Shown here piece by piece: positions 1 through 7,893 of a stretch of 64,000 nucleotides of DNA (its first letter is position 1; every line of letters starts with the position of its first letter). The position numbers and the translations under genes were made by a program. The stretch covers positions 248,001 through 312,000 of the forward strand of contig NZ_BDCM01000006.1 in assembly GCF_001613505.1 (NCBI RefSeq), written 5' to 3'. The notes beneath the pieces are model-generated. The model did not search any database. It had not been told where the DNA came from and saw only the letters and a program-made list of their open reading frames with translations. The stretch is from Nocardia mikamii NBRC 108933 (GTDB lineage Bacteria > Actinomycetota > Actinomycetes > Mycobacteriales > Mycobacteriaceae).

Positions 1-2
1 AG

Positions 3-587
3 GCCGACCGAATGGGCGGCGACATCCTTCCCGCCGGCGTGCGCCTGGAGGTGACACCGTTCCACTCCGGCATCGGCGCCGCCCGGGCCCCGCACGAGGC
101 CCCACCGGAACCGGCGCTGCCGCCGCACGAGGCCGCGGCGCGAGACGATGCCTCGACGACCAGCCGCCATCTCGATCTGCTCGAGGTCTACGCCGAATTC
201 CCCTCGATGCCGGAGGCGGGCGCCGCGATCACCGCCATGGCGCGGTCGCTGGCCCGCGGCGACGGCGCGGTCCTGGTGCACTGCGCGGCCGGTAAGGATC
301 GCACCGGCTGGGCGGTCGCCACCCTGCTGCGCGCGGTCGGCGTCACCGAGGACGATGTGCTGGCCGACTACCTGCTCAGCAACGAGGCGGTCGAATCGCT
401 GGCCGCCGATGTCGCGCGCAATTCCGGCGAGCCGCTGCCGCCCGCGTTGCTGGGGGTGAGCGTCGAATATCTCGCCGCCGGCACCGAGGCCATGCACCGC
501 CGCTACGGCACCATCGACGGCTATCTCGAGTCCATCGGCATCACGCCGCAGCTGCGGGCCGCCCTGCACACCCGCATGCTGGAGTGA
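3..587 (+). CDS. PtpB-like tyrosine phosphatase, 5' end outside window
   Basis: The open frame runs in from the left edge (codons in register from base 3), so the N-terminus is missing and the ATG at 12 is probably internal. The active-site loop is HCAAGKDRTG at about residues 93-102 of the visible part, which matches the HCxxGKDRT signature of the PtpB/DSP-like tyrosine phosphatases of actinobacteria. In that family the Cys is the nucleophile and the Arg binds phosphate; M. tuberculosis PtpB is secreted and acts on phosphotyrosine and phosphoinositides. Whether this protein is secreted cannot be judged without its N-terminus. It converges on the acyl-CoA ligase fragment. Family assignment is firm; substrate is not known. 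Confidence 0.88.
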   Translation, partial: ADRMGGDILPAGVRLEVTPFHSGIGAARAPHEAPPEPALPPHEAAARDDASTTSRHLDLLEVYAEFPSMPEAGAAITAMARSLARGDGAVLVHCAAGKDRTGWAVATLLRAVGVTEDDVLADYLLSNEAVESLAADVARNSGEPLPPALLGVSVEYLAAGTEAMHRRYGTIDGYLESIGITPQLRAALHTRMLE

Positions 588-611
588 GCCGGCACCGGCG
601 CACCGCATCGG

Positions 612-1868
612 CTATCCGGTGCGGTGGACCAGACCGTCGGTATCGATGCTGACCTGATTTCCGGTGTGGAACCAGCTGCCGGTGAACCGCGATTCGGTGG
701 TCTGCGGGTCGTTCCAGTAGCGCGGGGTGATATTCGGGCCGCGACAGAGCAACTCCCCGCTTCCCACCCCGGCCCGCGGCCCCCACAGCGCCAATTCCGT
801 ACCGCCGAACGGGAATCCGAGGACGTCGCTGCCGGGGGTCGCGCCGCTGCCCACCAGAGCCAATCCGATACCGCTGGTTTCGGTCGCACCCCAGACCGAC
901 CACTGCCGGGCCAGCGGGAACACCTCGCGCAACGCCTCGGCGACGATTTCCGCGGTGCCGGCGTCGGTCGCGGCCAGTTCGGCGCGATGTCCCGCACTGC
1001 ACACCTGGCGCACGCCCTCCGCCCGCAATCCGGCGAGTTCCGGAAGCAGGCCCGCGAAGATGCGGGGCGTCGCGGCCACCATATCGATGCGTTCGGCGAC
1101 GATCGTCTCGGCGATCATGGCGGGGTCCGGGGCGAGGACGACCGTGCCGCCCACGGCGAAGGTCGGCAGCAGTTGATCGACGCAGCCGCTCGCGTGGGCC
1201 AGCGGCATCAGGACCAGATTGCGCAATCCCTCGGTCGGCAGATCGAAGGCCCCCACCACCGAACGCACCGCCGACAGCAGATTCTCGTTGGTCAACTCGA
1301 CACCGCGCGGACCGCCCGGCGCCTCCGGAAAACCTTGGCCCGCAGCGCCGCTGGTGTAGCACAGCAGGGCGAGCTCGCTCAGCGAGGCGCCGTCGTCGAT
1401 GAAGGCCGCACCGTCGGGGAAGTCGGCGTAACCGGCTTCGGCGCCGCCGCCGTCGAGGACGAAATCCGCGCAGCTGTCCGCGATCACCTGGGCGGCGACG
1501 GCATCGGTCAGTCCGTCGTGCACCAGCACCGGCACCGCACCGGACAGCAGGGCGCCGAGGAACGCCTGCACCCAGCGCGCACCCACCGGCATCCGCACGG
1601 CAACCCGGTCGCCGTAGCCGATTCCGTGTTCCTGCAGCCCCCCGGCAATCCGGGACGCGGCATGCCACAGCTGCCGGTAGGTCAGCCGCGGCCCGCCGAT
1701 TTCGACGACCGCCTCCCGGGCCGAGAACGCGTGTACCTGCACATCGAGGAGTTCGGTGAGGGCCGGATTCAGATTTCCGTACCGCAGCACGCCGTCGGCT
1801 CCGCGAGCAAGAGGGTTGCCGCACCACGGATTTCGCGTCTGCGGATATTCGATCAGAAGCTGCGTCAT
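612..1868 (-). CDS. AMP-dependent acyl-CoA ligase, C-terminally truncated
   Basis: This is an ANL-superfamily adenylating enzyme, N-terminal domain only, about 418 residues. The ATG at 1868 is preferred over one 33 bases upstream because GGAGGG lies about 6 bases before it. A degraded phosphate-binding loop reads LCYTSGAAG followed by a longer insert before PRGVELTNEN, and an A5-like motif reads WGATETSG. The protein stops after FTGSWFHTGNQ...VHRTG, at the hinge where a further domain of about 100 residues with the catalytic Lys should begin. The A7 Asp of the usual TGD is Asn here (TGNQ). The stop lies 24 bases from the convergent phosphatase gene. It may be inactive or do only part of the reaction. 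The downstream enoyl-CoA hydratase suggests acyl-CoA metabolism. Confidence 0.75.
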   Translation of the reverse strand: MTQLLIEYPQTRNPWCGNPLARGADGVLRYGNLNPALTELLDVQVHAFSAREAVVEIGGPRLTYRQLWHAASRIAGGLQEHGIGYGDRVAVRMPVGARWVQAFLGALLSGAVPVLVHDGLTDAVAAQVIADSCADFVLDGGGAEAGYADFPDGAAFIDDGASLSELALLCYTSGAAGQGFPEAPGGPRGVELTNENLLSAVRSVVGAFDLPTEGLRNLVLMPLAHASGCVDQLLPTFAVGGTVVLAPDPAMIAETIVAERIDMVAATPRIFAGLLPELAGLRAEGVRQVCSAGHRAELAATDAGTAEIVAEALREVFPLARQWSVWGATETSGIGLALVGSGATPGSDVLGFPFGGTELALWGPRAGVGSGELLCRGPNITPRYWNDPQTTESRFTGSWFHTGNQVSIDTDGLVHRTG

Positions 1869-1962
1869 CAAGTCCCTCCGGATGCCTCGATCAACAGGCA
1901 CCTGTGACTATATGACGCAGATCACAACCGCGGGGCGTTAGGCGACAAAGATGTCCGAGCGA

Positions 1963-2757
1963 TCACCGCCCGGTGTAACTCGCCTTCCCCGGGCCCACCT
2001 CGAGGAAGCTGCGCACCGCGCCCCGCAAATCCTCGGTATCGAACAGTTCGCCGGAGACCTTGGGCGTCACCGAATCGGCATGTTCGACGCCGCCGGACCG
2101 CCACGCCTCGATGATCTGCTTGGTGGCCGCGTGTGCCCGAGTCGGGCCGTCGGCGAGGCGGGCGGCCAGCGCCCGGGCCGCGGCGTCGACATCCTCGTGC
2201 ACCGCGTTGACCACACCCCAGTCGGCGAGGGTGGACGCGTCGTACAGGTCGCCGGTCATGACCAGTTCCCGGGCCCGGCCGGAACCGGCGCGCTCGGCCA
2301 GCCGCTGCGGGCCGCCCATCGACGGCGTCAGGCCCACGACCGTCTCCACCAGACCGAACTTGGCCTTCGGCGCGGCCAGCAGGATGTCGCAGGCCAGCGA
2401 GATCTCGAAGGCGGCGGTCAGAGTGAGTCCGTGGGCGGCGAAAACCACCGGGCAGGGCAGCGCCTCGACCGGGTGGATGATGCCCTGGAACAGGCGCTGC
2501 CACAGGTCAGCGCCCTGATCCACGCTCAATCCGTCGAATTCGTGAACGTCGACGCCGCCGGAGACCACCTTGCCCTCGGCGCGGATCAGCAGCGCGCGCG
2601 GCGGGTTCGCGGTCAGCTCGGCGAGATCGGCGGCGAGCGATCCCAGCAGCGCCGAATCGAACAGGTTCAACGGCGGATGGTCGATGGTGATGATCGCGAG
2701 CTGGGCGCCGGCCTCGGTCTCGGTCCGTTCCAACCGGGTGGGTTTCGAATCGCTCAT
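1963..2757 (-). CDS. Enoyl-CoA hydratase/isomerase family protein
   Basis: A 264-residue crotonase-fold protein. Family features include LAIITIDHPPLNLFDSAL near the N-terminus, an oxyanion-hole segment around VFAAHGLTLTAAFEISLACD, and the second conserved stretch GLTPSMGGPQRLAERAG. Crotonases act on acyl-CoA thioesters (hydration, isomerisation or C-C cleavage). Length is normal. The usual two catalytic acids of true hydratases are not both obvious: the second region reads VGLTPSMGG where hydratases often have a Glu. The exact reaction is therefore open. It lies 94 bases upstream of the truncated ligase on the same strand and is divergent from the 2823 gene. Confidence 0.85.
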   Translation of the reverse strand: MSDSKPTRLERTETEAGAQLAIITIDHPPLNLFDSALLGSLAADLAELTANPPRALLIRAEGKVVSGGVDVHEFDGLSVDQGADLWQRLFQGIIHPVEALPCPVVFAAHGLTLTAAFEISLACDILLAAPKAKFGLVETVVGLTPSMGGPQRLAERAGSGRARELVMTGDLYDASTLADWGVVNAVHEDVDAAARALAARLADGPTRAHAATKQIIEAWRSGGVEHADSVTPKVSGELFDTEDLRGAVRSFLEVGPGKASYTGR

Positions 2758-2822
2758 CGGCCGAATCTATCCAGAACGGAACGTAACCGGTACCCCGGCC
2801 GCCGGTCTGCCAGACTGGTGCC

Positions 2823-3860
2823 GTGGATACCTCGCCGACCGAGAACGCCGGTTCGAACACCGCGACCTACGTCGAACCCGGCGAATTCAAGCGCGACACG
2901 AACTACATCACCACCCGGATCACCGCCGACGGCCGCGACGGCTATCCCGTCGAACCGCATCGCTATCGGCTGATCGCGGCGCGGGCCTGCCCGTGGGCCA
3001 ACCGCACCCTGATCGTGCGGCGGCTGCTCGGTCTGGAACAGGTGATCTCGCTGGGATTGTGCGGGCCGACCCACGACAAACGCAGCTGGACCTTCGACCT
3101 CGATCCGGGCGAGGTGGACCCGGTGCTGGGCATCCACTTCCTGCGCGATGCCTACCTCGCGCGCGATCCGGAGTATCCGCGCGGCATCACGGTCCCAGCG
3201 GTGGTGGACGTGCCGACCGGACAGGTGGCCACCAACGACTATCCGCAGATCACGCTCGACTTCTCCACCGAGTGGACGCAGTTCCACCGGCCGGGCGCGC
3301 CGCAGCTGTATCCCGAACCGCTGCGTGCCGAGATCGACCAGGTGAACCGGCGCGTCTACACCGAGGTCAACAACGGCGTCTACCGCTGCGGCTTCGCCGG
3401 CAGCCAGGACGCCTACGACGCCGCCTACGACCGGCTGTTCACCGCGCTGGACTGGCTGTCGGAACGGTTGAGCGACCAGCGCTATCTGGTCGGCGACACC
3501 ATCACCGAGGCCGACGTGCGGCTGTTCACCACCCTGGTGCGGTTCGACCCGGTGTATCACGGCCATTTCAAGTGCAATCGGAACAAGCTGACCGAACAGC
3601 CGGTGCTGTGGGCGTACGCCCGCGACCTGTTCCAGACCCCCGGCTTCGGCGATACCATCGATTTCGCGCAGATCAAGCGGCATTACTACGTCGTGCACAG
3701 CGATATCAATCCGACCGGGATCGTGCCGAAGGGGCCGGAACTGTCGGGCTGGCTCACGCCGCACGGGCGAGAAGCGCTGGGCGGCAAGCCCTTCGGCGAC
3801 GGCACCCCACCTCCGCCGCCGCTGCCCGCGGAACGCGTTCCGGCCGCCGGCCAGGTCTGA
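2823..3860 (+). CDS. Glutathionyl-hydroquinone reductase-like GST-family protein
   Basis: 345 residues from a GTG start. The thioredoxin-like half carries the active site ARACPWANR with the nucleophilic Cys at residue 56, as in the ECM4/YqjG (xi-class GST) family, which removes glutathione from glutathionyl-hydroquinones. The C-terminal helical domain contains ITEADVRLFTTLVRFD and YHGHFKCN, also characteristic of that family. Actinobacteria of this type generally use mycothiol, so the natural substrate may be a mycothiol conjugate; that is inference. The C-terminus has a short run of prolines. No clear ribosome-binding site precedes the GTG. A strong hairpin follows immediately. Confidence 0.87.
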   Translation: MDTSPTENAGSNTATYVEPGEFKRDTNYITTRITADGRDGYPVEPHRYRLIAARACPWANRTLIVRRLLGLEQVISLGLCGPTHDKRSWTFDLDPGEVDPVLGIHFLRDAYLARDPEYPRGITVPAVVDVPTGQVATNDYPQITLDFSTEWTQFHRPGAPQLYPEPLRAEIDQVNRRVYTEVNNGVYRCGFAGSQDAYDAAYDRLFTALDWLSERLSDQRYLVGDTITEADVRLFTTLVRFDPVYHGHFKCNRNKLTEQPVLWAYARDLFQTPGFGDTIDFAQIKRHYYVVHSDINPTGIVPKGPELSGWLTPHGREALGGKPFGDGTPPPPPLPAERVPAAGQV

Positions 3861-3866
3861 GTCTCA

Positions 3867-3901
3867 CCGGTGCGGAGGCGGCCGGTCCGCCTCCGCACCG
3901 G
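3867..3901. terminator. Bidirectional hairpin terminator
   Basis: Perfect 15-bp stem, arms CCGGTGCGGAGGCGG and its complement, 5-base loop, lying between the convergent 2823-3860 gene and the VOC gene. It can act on both strands. The T-tract on the plus side is weak (atcgtcgttt). Confidence 0.8.
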
Positions 3902-3913
3902 ATCGTCGTTTCG

Positions 3914-4342
3914 TCACGCGGTGGTTCCGGCGTAGGTGCCGAAGCTCCAGAACACGCCCTCGGGATCGCGGCAGGTGAACCCGCGCGAGCCGTAATCCTC
4001 GTCGCGGAGTCCGCGCACGATGGTCGCACCGGCGGAGCGGGCGCGTTCGAAGAGGCCGTCGGGATCGTCGACGACGATGTACACCGAGCCGGTCCCCGGC
4101 GGCTGCTCGCAGAGCGCGGAATCGTCGCGCTGCGAACCGAGCATGATCCCGCCGCCCCCGGGCCAGCCAAGTTCGGCGTGCTGGACCACATCGCCGGTGA
4201 CGTAGCGGGCGACTTCGACGAAGCCGAAGGCGCGCTGCAGGAAATCGATCGCCGCCGGGGCGTCACGGTAGATGAAGGTCGGCCACAGCGGGGCCGTCTT
4301 CGTCGCGGTTTCGGTCGTCGCGGTATGGGTTGTTTCGGTCAT
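3914..4342 (-). CDS. VOC-family (glyoxalase/PhnB-like) protein
   Basis: 142 residues. The ATG at 4342 was chosen because GGGAG and AGAAAGG lie just upstream; an in-frame ATG 63 bases earlier lies deeper inside the AraC-type gene. The start of the fold (LWPTFIYRDAPAAIDFLQRAFGF) and the repeat strands (VYIVVDDPDGLFERARSAGA, FTCRDPEGVFWSFG) identify the vicinal-oxygen-chelate fold in its PhnB-like form. Such proteins bind small molecules or metals, often antibiotics or ring-cleavage substrates; the function here is unknown. Its first 80 bases overlap the 3' end of the upstream AraC-type gene out of frame, so the two are probably translated from one message. Confidence 0.82.
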   Translation of the reverse strand: MTETTHTATTETATKTAPLWPTFIYRDAPAAIDFLQRAFGFVEVARYVTGDVVQHAELGWPGGGGIMLGSQRDDSALCEQPPGTGSVYIVVDDPDGLFERARSAGATIVRGLRDEDYGSRGFTCRDPEGVFWSFGTYAGTTA

Positions 4343-5207
4343 GCTCCCAGCCTTTCTCGCTCGGCACCCCGTCGTCTTGGACGAATGGGAACACCTCGCG
4401 GGCACGCCACACCGAGGGCGGGCAACCGGCCGATTCGCGCCATTCGCGGGCCATATGAGCCTGGTCGTAGTAGCCGGTCGCGGCGGCCACCTCGGCGATG
4501 CTCACCTCGGGGCGGCGCAACAGGCGGTGCGAGACCTCGAAACGGGTCAGCCGCGCGGCCTCCTTCGGCGTGATGCCGAACTCACCGGTGAATCGCGCGG
4601 CCAGATGTCTTCTGCTCCAGCCGATGTCGTGCGCCACCCGGGCGACCGCGGGGGCGCCCGCGGGGTCGGTCAGCAGCCGCCAGGCCCGGCGGAGATTGGC
4701 GTCCATATCGAGCCGGCGCGGATCGAGGGCGGCGACCCGCGCGCAGAAGACCTCGTCCAGCACCGCGAACCGGGCCCGCCAGTCGGAGGTCGCGGCGATC
4801 CGCTCACGCACCCGCTCGGCGTCGGATCCCAGCAGGTCCGACAGGTCGACGATCCACTCCCCCAGCTCACCGGCGGGAATTCCGAACAGCGCCCGCGCAC
4901 CCAGCGGTGTCACCGCCAATTGGATGCCGTGCTGATACCCGTTGTGCGCGATGAGGGTCGGTCGCAGTGTCAGTCCGCCGGCCAGCGCGTCCCAGCGGCC
5001 GCCTGCCTGATCGGGATGGGAGGACACCGGCACGTCGATCGGTTCGCCGATGGTGAGGATCACGGTGATCGTGGTACTCGGCATACCGACGTGCACGCCC
5101 GGGTCGAAGCCGTGCAGCAGATATCCGTCGTAGCGGCCGAGGTAGGGCCGCAACGACGGGGCCGGCAACCGGCGCGCTCCCGCGGAGACACCACTCACCT
5201 CCTCCAC
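4263..5207 (-). CDS. AraC-family transcriptional regulator
   Basis: The C-terminal region has the two helix-turn-helix units of AraC regulators: VARVAHDIGWSRRHLAARF and, after the linker, VSIAEVAAATGYYDQAHM, followed by the conserved GCPPSVWR segment in place of the more common GxSPxxYR. The N-terminal part (LRPYLGRYDGY, a ligand-binding-like region) resembles the short-cupin AraC group with PF20240-type N-termini. The start is uncertain. GTG at 5207 is listed, but a strong GGAGGAGGTGA sequence lies just inside it with no good in-frame start after it, and the frame stays open to 5321. It is divergent from the 5361 gene and overlaps the VOC gene it probably controls. Confidence 0.82.
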   Translation of the reverse strand: MEEVSGVSAGARRLPAPSLRPYLGRYDGYLLHGFDPGVHVGMPSTTITVILTIGEPIDVPVSSHPDQAGGRWDALAGGLTLRPTLIAHNGYQHGIQLAVTPLGARALFGIPAGELGEWIVDLSDLLGSDAERVRERIAATSDWRARFAVLDEVFCARVAALDPRRLDMDANLRRAWRLLTDPAGAPAVARVAHDIGWSRRHLAARFTGEFGITPKEAARLTRFEVSHRLLRRPEVSIAEVAAATGYYDQAHMAREWRESAGCPPSVWRAREVFPFVQDDGVPSEKGWEHDRNNPYRDDRNRDEDGPAVADLHLP

Positions 5208-5360
5208 GGTAGGCGTCGTGCGGGCTCGGCGGAACCGGACCCGGGCGCGATTCGTTGCATGGTCGACGGCCGTATCGGCCACCCTCGCCGACTTCGTCCG
5301 CGGCCGTCGGACCGGCACCACTAGAGTTTGTGCCGACCGGACGAGAGGGGTGCGTTACCG

Positions 5361-6107
5361 ATGTTCGACAGCGGCGTGGAAAAGGCCGTGCGGTCACTGC
5401 TGGACAACGGGGCACAAGTGCAGGCTCCCGCGGTCGCGAAGTACGTCGACCGGTTCCGCCGATCCCATCCGGACGAGAGTCCGGCCCAGATCCTCGACCG
5501 GCTGGAGAAGATCTATCTCACGACCGTGACCGGCAGCGGCACCGCGGTCGGCGCCACCGCCGCCGTACCGGGTGTGGGCACCCTGACCTCGCTCGCGGCG
5601 ATGAGCGCGGAAACCACCTTCTTCCTCGAGGCCTCGGCCGTCTTCACCCTCGCCGTCGCCGCCGTGCACGGCATCGCCCCCGAGGACAAGGAGCGCCGGC
5701 GCGCGCTGGTCCTGGCGGTGGTGCTCGGCGAGAGCGGTATGGAGATCGTGCAGCAGAGCGTGGGCCGTTCGGCCAAGAACTGGGGCACGCTGCTGGCGGA
5801 GCGGGTACCGGGCATCAAGGGCATGAACGAATCACTGATGAAGCGTTTCGTCGTCCAGTTCATCACCAAACGCAGCATGCTCATGTTCGGCAAGGTGCTG
5901 CCGGCCGGAATCGGCGCGGCCATCGGCGGATTCGGTAACCGTGCGCTGGGGAAGAATGTGATCGCCAACGCGCACAAGGCATTCGGGCCCGCGCCGATGC
6001 GCTGGTCCGGCGGTACCGCGCATGGCACCGTGATCGACGCGGATCCGCTTCCGGCGCTGGGTGATCCGGACGGCACCGCCTCCGGTTCGACGGCCGAGCA
6101 GCGATGA
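5361..6107 (+). CDS. Conserved hypothetical protein, possibly EcsC-like
   Basis: 248 residues, ATG at 5361 with GAGAGGGG about 12 bases upstream. I do not recognise it with certainty. Two Ala/Gly-rich hydrophobic segments (about residues 62-85 and 92-107, around GATAAVPGVGTLTSLAAMSA and FTLAVAAVHG) and a third glycine-rich one near residue 180 suggest a membrane-associated protein. This pattern recalls EcsC-family proteins, which sit beside ABC transporters. It overlaps the ABC ATPase by 4 bases (ATGA), so it is translationally coupled to the transporter and is probably part of it or of its regulation. Confidence 0.65.
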   Translation: MFDSGVEKAVRSLLDNGAQVQAPAVAKYVDRFRRSHPDESPAQILDRLEKIYLTTVTGSGTAVGATAAVPGVGTLTSLAAMSAETTFFLEASAVFTLAVAAVHGIAPEDKERRRALVLAVVLGESGMEIVQQSVGRSAKNWGTLLAERVPGIKGMNESLMKRFVVQFITKRSMLMFGKVLPAGIGAAIGGFGNRALGKNVIANAHKAFGPAPMRWSGGTAHGTVIDADPLPALGDPDGTASGSTAEQR

Positions 6108-7033
6108 GCGCGGCCCGCTCGCTCGCCGTCTCGATCAGCGGACTGCACAAGCAGTTCGAGGGTCTCGTGGCCCTGCGCGACGTCTCGTTCACCGTTCCGG
6201 CCGGCACCACCGCGGCCCTGGTCGGCCCGCCCGGCTCCGGAAAGTCCACGCTCGTCGACATTCTGCTCGGACTGCTGCGCGCGGATTCCGGTATCGCCGA
6301 GGCCCCGGGCGGCGGCGGGATCGGCGCGGTGCTGCAGCCGCGCGGTCTGCATCCGGCCCGGGCCGTGCGCGCCCAGTTGCGGGTATACGCGGCGGCGGCC
6401 GGCGTGGACGACGATCGGGTGGACGCGATGCTCGCGATGCTGCGCCTCGGCGAGGCGGCCACGACGCGGATACGGGATATCCCCGAGGGCCTGCGCACGC
6501 GGCTCGCCGTGGCGCAGGCACTGCTCGCGCAGCCCCGCCTGCTGGTGCTCGACGACCCGTTCGACGGTCTCGAATCAGCCGAGCGGGCATGGCTTTTCGA
6601 TTATCTGCGGACTCATGCCCGCCGTGGCGGGACCACCCTGTTCACCTCGCAGAGCCTGGCCGCGGCCGTGCCGGTATGCGATCAGGTGATCGTGCTCTCG
6701 GCCGGGTCGGTGGCCTATCAGGGCAGTCCGCGGCGGCTGCGGCGCAACCACCCGGATCGGCTGGTGGTCGCGGCGTCGAGTCCGATCGCGCTGGCCACGA
6801 CGCTGGCGGCGCGGGGTTTCACCGACGCGGTCATGCGCAGCGACGGCAGGCTCGCCGTCGCCGACGCGTCGCGCGCCGAGATCGAGGCCGCCGCGGCGCT
6901 GGCGCGGGTTCACCTGGGCGAGGTGGTGGCCGAACCCGTCCATCCGGATCGGGTACTGGCCATCCTCACCAAATCGTCCGCGCCTCCGGCCTATCCCGCC
7001 CCCGCCCCTGCGACCATGTACGGAACCCGATGA
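6104..7033 (+). CDS. ABC transporter ATP-binding protein
   Basis: 309 residues. Walker A GPPGSGKST (about residue 41) and Walker B LLVLDDP (about residue 146) are intact. The LSGGQ signature is degraded to IPEGLRTRLA, and the residue after the Walker B Asp is Asp, not Glu, so hydrolysis may be slow. The arrangement (ATPase followed by a six-segment permease) matches DrrA/CcmA-type drug or lipid exporters. The C-terminal 70 residues are the extra domain usual in that group. It overlaps both its neighbours (ATGA at 6104, ATGATG at 7030), which gives a tightly coupled three-gene unit. Confidence 0.87.
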   Translation: MSAARSLAVSISGLHKQFEGLVALRDVSFTVPAGTTAALVGPPGSGKSTLVDILLGLLRADSGIAEAPGGGGIGAVLQPRGLHPARAVRAQLRVYAAAAGVDDDRVDAMLAMLRLGEAATTRIRDIPEGLRTRLAVAQALLAQPRLLVLDDPFDGLESAERAWLFDYLRTHARRGGTTLFTSQSLAAAVPVCDQVIVLSAGSVAYQGSPRRLRRNHPDRLVVAASSPIALATTLAARGFTDAVMRSDGRLAVADASRAEIEAAAALARVHLGEVVAEPVHPDRVLAILTKSSAPPAYPAPAPATMYGTR

Positions 7034-7824
7034 TGCTGCCGACCCTGCCCACCGTTCCCGCCGAGGTGAGCCGGGCGGCGACCGCCGAACTCCGCAAGAT
7101 CACCGCGGTGCGCTCGGGATGGCTGCTGCCCCCGGTGCTCGCGGCCGTCGCCTTCGTCGTCGCCTCGGCGTCCGCGGTGCGCGGCTCGGGTCCGCAACCG
7201 CACGAGGCTTTGGCGACGGGAACGGCGACCGTCGGGTTGTATCTGGCGATCGCGGTGGCGGTGGGTGCGGCGGCGATCGGCGGCGCGGTCACCGCGGGCG
7301 ACGAGTACCGCTACCGCAGCATGGGACTCACCGCACTGTTCACACCCGACCGGAATGTGCTCTTCGGCGCGAAAGCCGGTGTGGCCGCGGTCTATTCGCT
7401 GGTGCTCGCGGCGTGCGCGGAGGTCGGCGCGGCGGTGGGCCTGCTGGCGTTCGGGCGGCACACCGTCGAATTCGGCTGGCGACTGGCCGGGGTGTTCGGC
7501 GGTGGCCTGCTCGCGGCGGTGTGCTGGGGCGTGATCGGCGTGAGCCTGGGATTGCTGGTGCGATCGCCGAATCTGGCCGTGATCGCGATGGCGGGATGGC
7601 TGTTCCTCCTGGAACCGCTGATCTGGCTGGTCGCCAAGGGTGCGGGCATCGCGGGCGTCGTGGTGCTGCTGCCGGGTTCGGCCACCATCGGCTCGGTCGC
7701 GGTCGGTTCCTTCGCGGAGAGTCCCTTCCTGCCGCCCAATGCGGCCTCCGCCGTGGCGCTGGTGATCTGGGCCGTGGCCGCCGGCGCGGCCGGTTGGTGG
7801 TATCTGCGCACGCGCGACATCTGA
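7030..7824 (+). CDS. ABC transporter permease (ABC-2 type)
   Basis: 264 residues with six or so hydrophobic segments, starting with PPVLAAVAFVVASASAV and ending with ASAVALVIWAVAAGAAGWWYL. The motif around GAVTAGDEYRYRSMGLT resembles the conserved EYRxGT segment after the second helix in ABC-2 permeases. Start ATG 7030 overlaps the stop of the ATPase gene. It should form the membrane channel for the preceding ATPase; substrate unknown. A strong hairpin follows directly, so the operon is probably 5361-7824 only and the fused exporter downstream has its own promoter. Confidence 0.85.
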   Translation: MMLPTLPTVPAEVSRAATAELRKITAVRSGWLLPPVLAAVAFVVASASAVRGSGPQPHEALATGTATVGLYLAIAVAVGAAAIGGAVTAGDEYRYRSMGLTALFTPDRNVLFGAKAGVAAVYSLVLAACAEVGAAVGLLAFGRHTVEFGWRLAGVFGGGLLAAVCWGVIGVSLGLLVRSPNLAVIAMAGWLFLLEPLIWLVAKGAGIAGVVVLLPGSATIGSVAVGSFAESPFLPPNAASAVALVIWAVAAGAAGWWYLRTRDI

Positions 7825-7828
7825 TCGC

Positions 7829-7859
7829 GGCTGCACCCGCACGGGGTGCGGGAGCAGCC
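7829..7859 (+). terminator. Hairpin terminator after ABC operon
   Basis: Two stacked stems, GGCTGC/GCAGCC and CCCGCAC/GTGCGGG, separated by a symmetrical A.A mismatch with a 3-base loop. It starts 5 bases after the permease stop. There is no T-tract. Confidence 0.7.
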
Positions 7860-7893
7860 GGGTGTCGGGGCCCGTCGGTACCGTCGAATCGAC

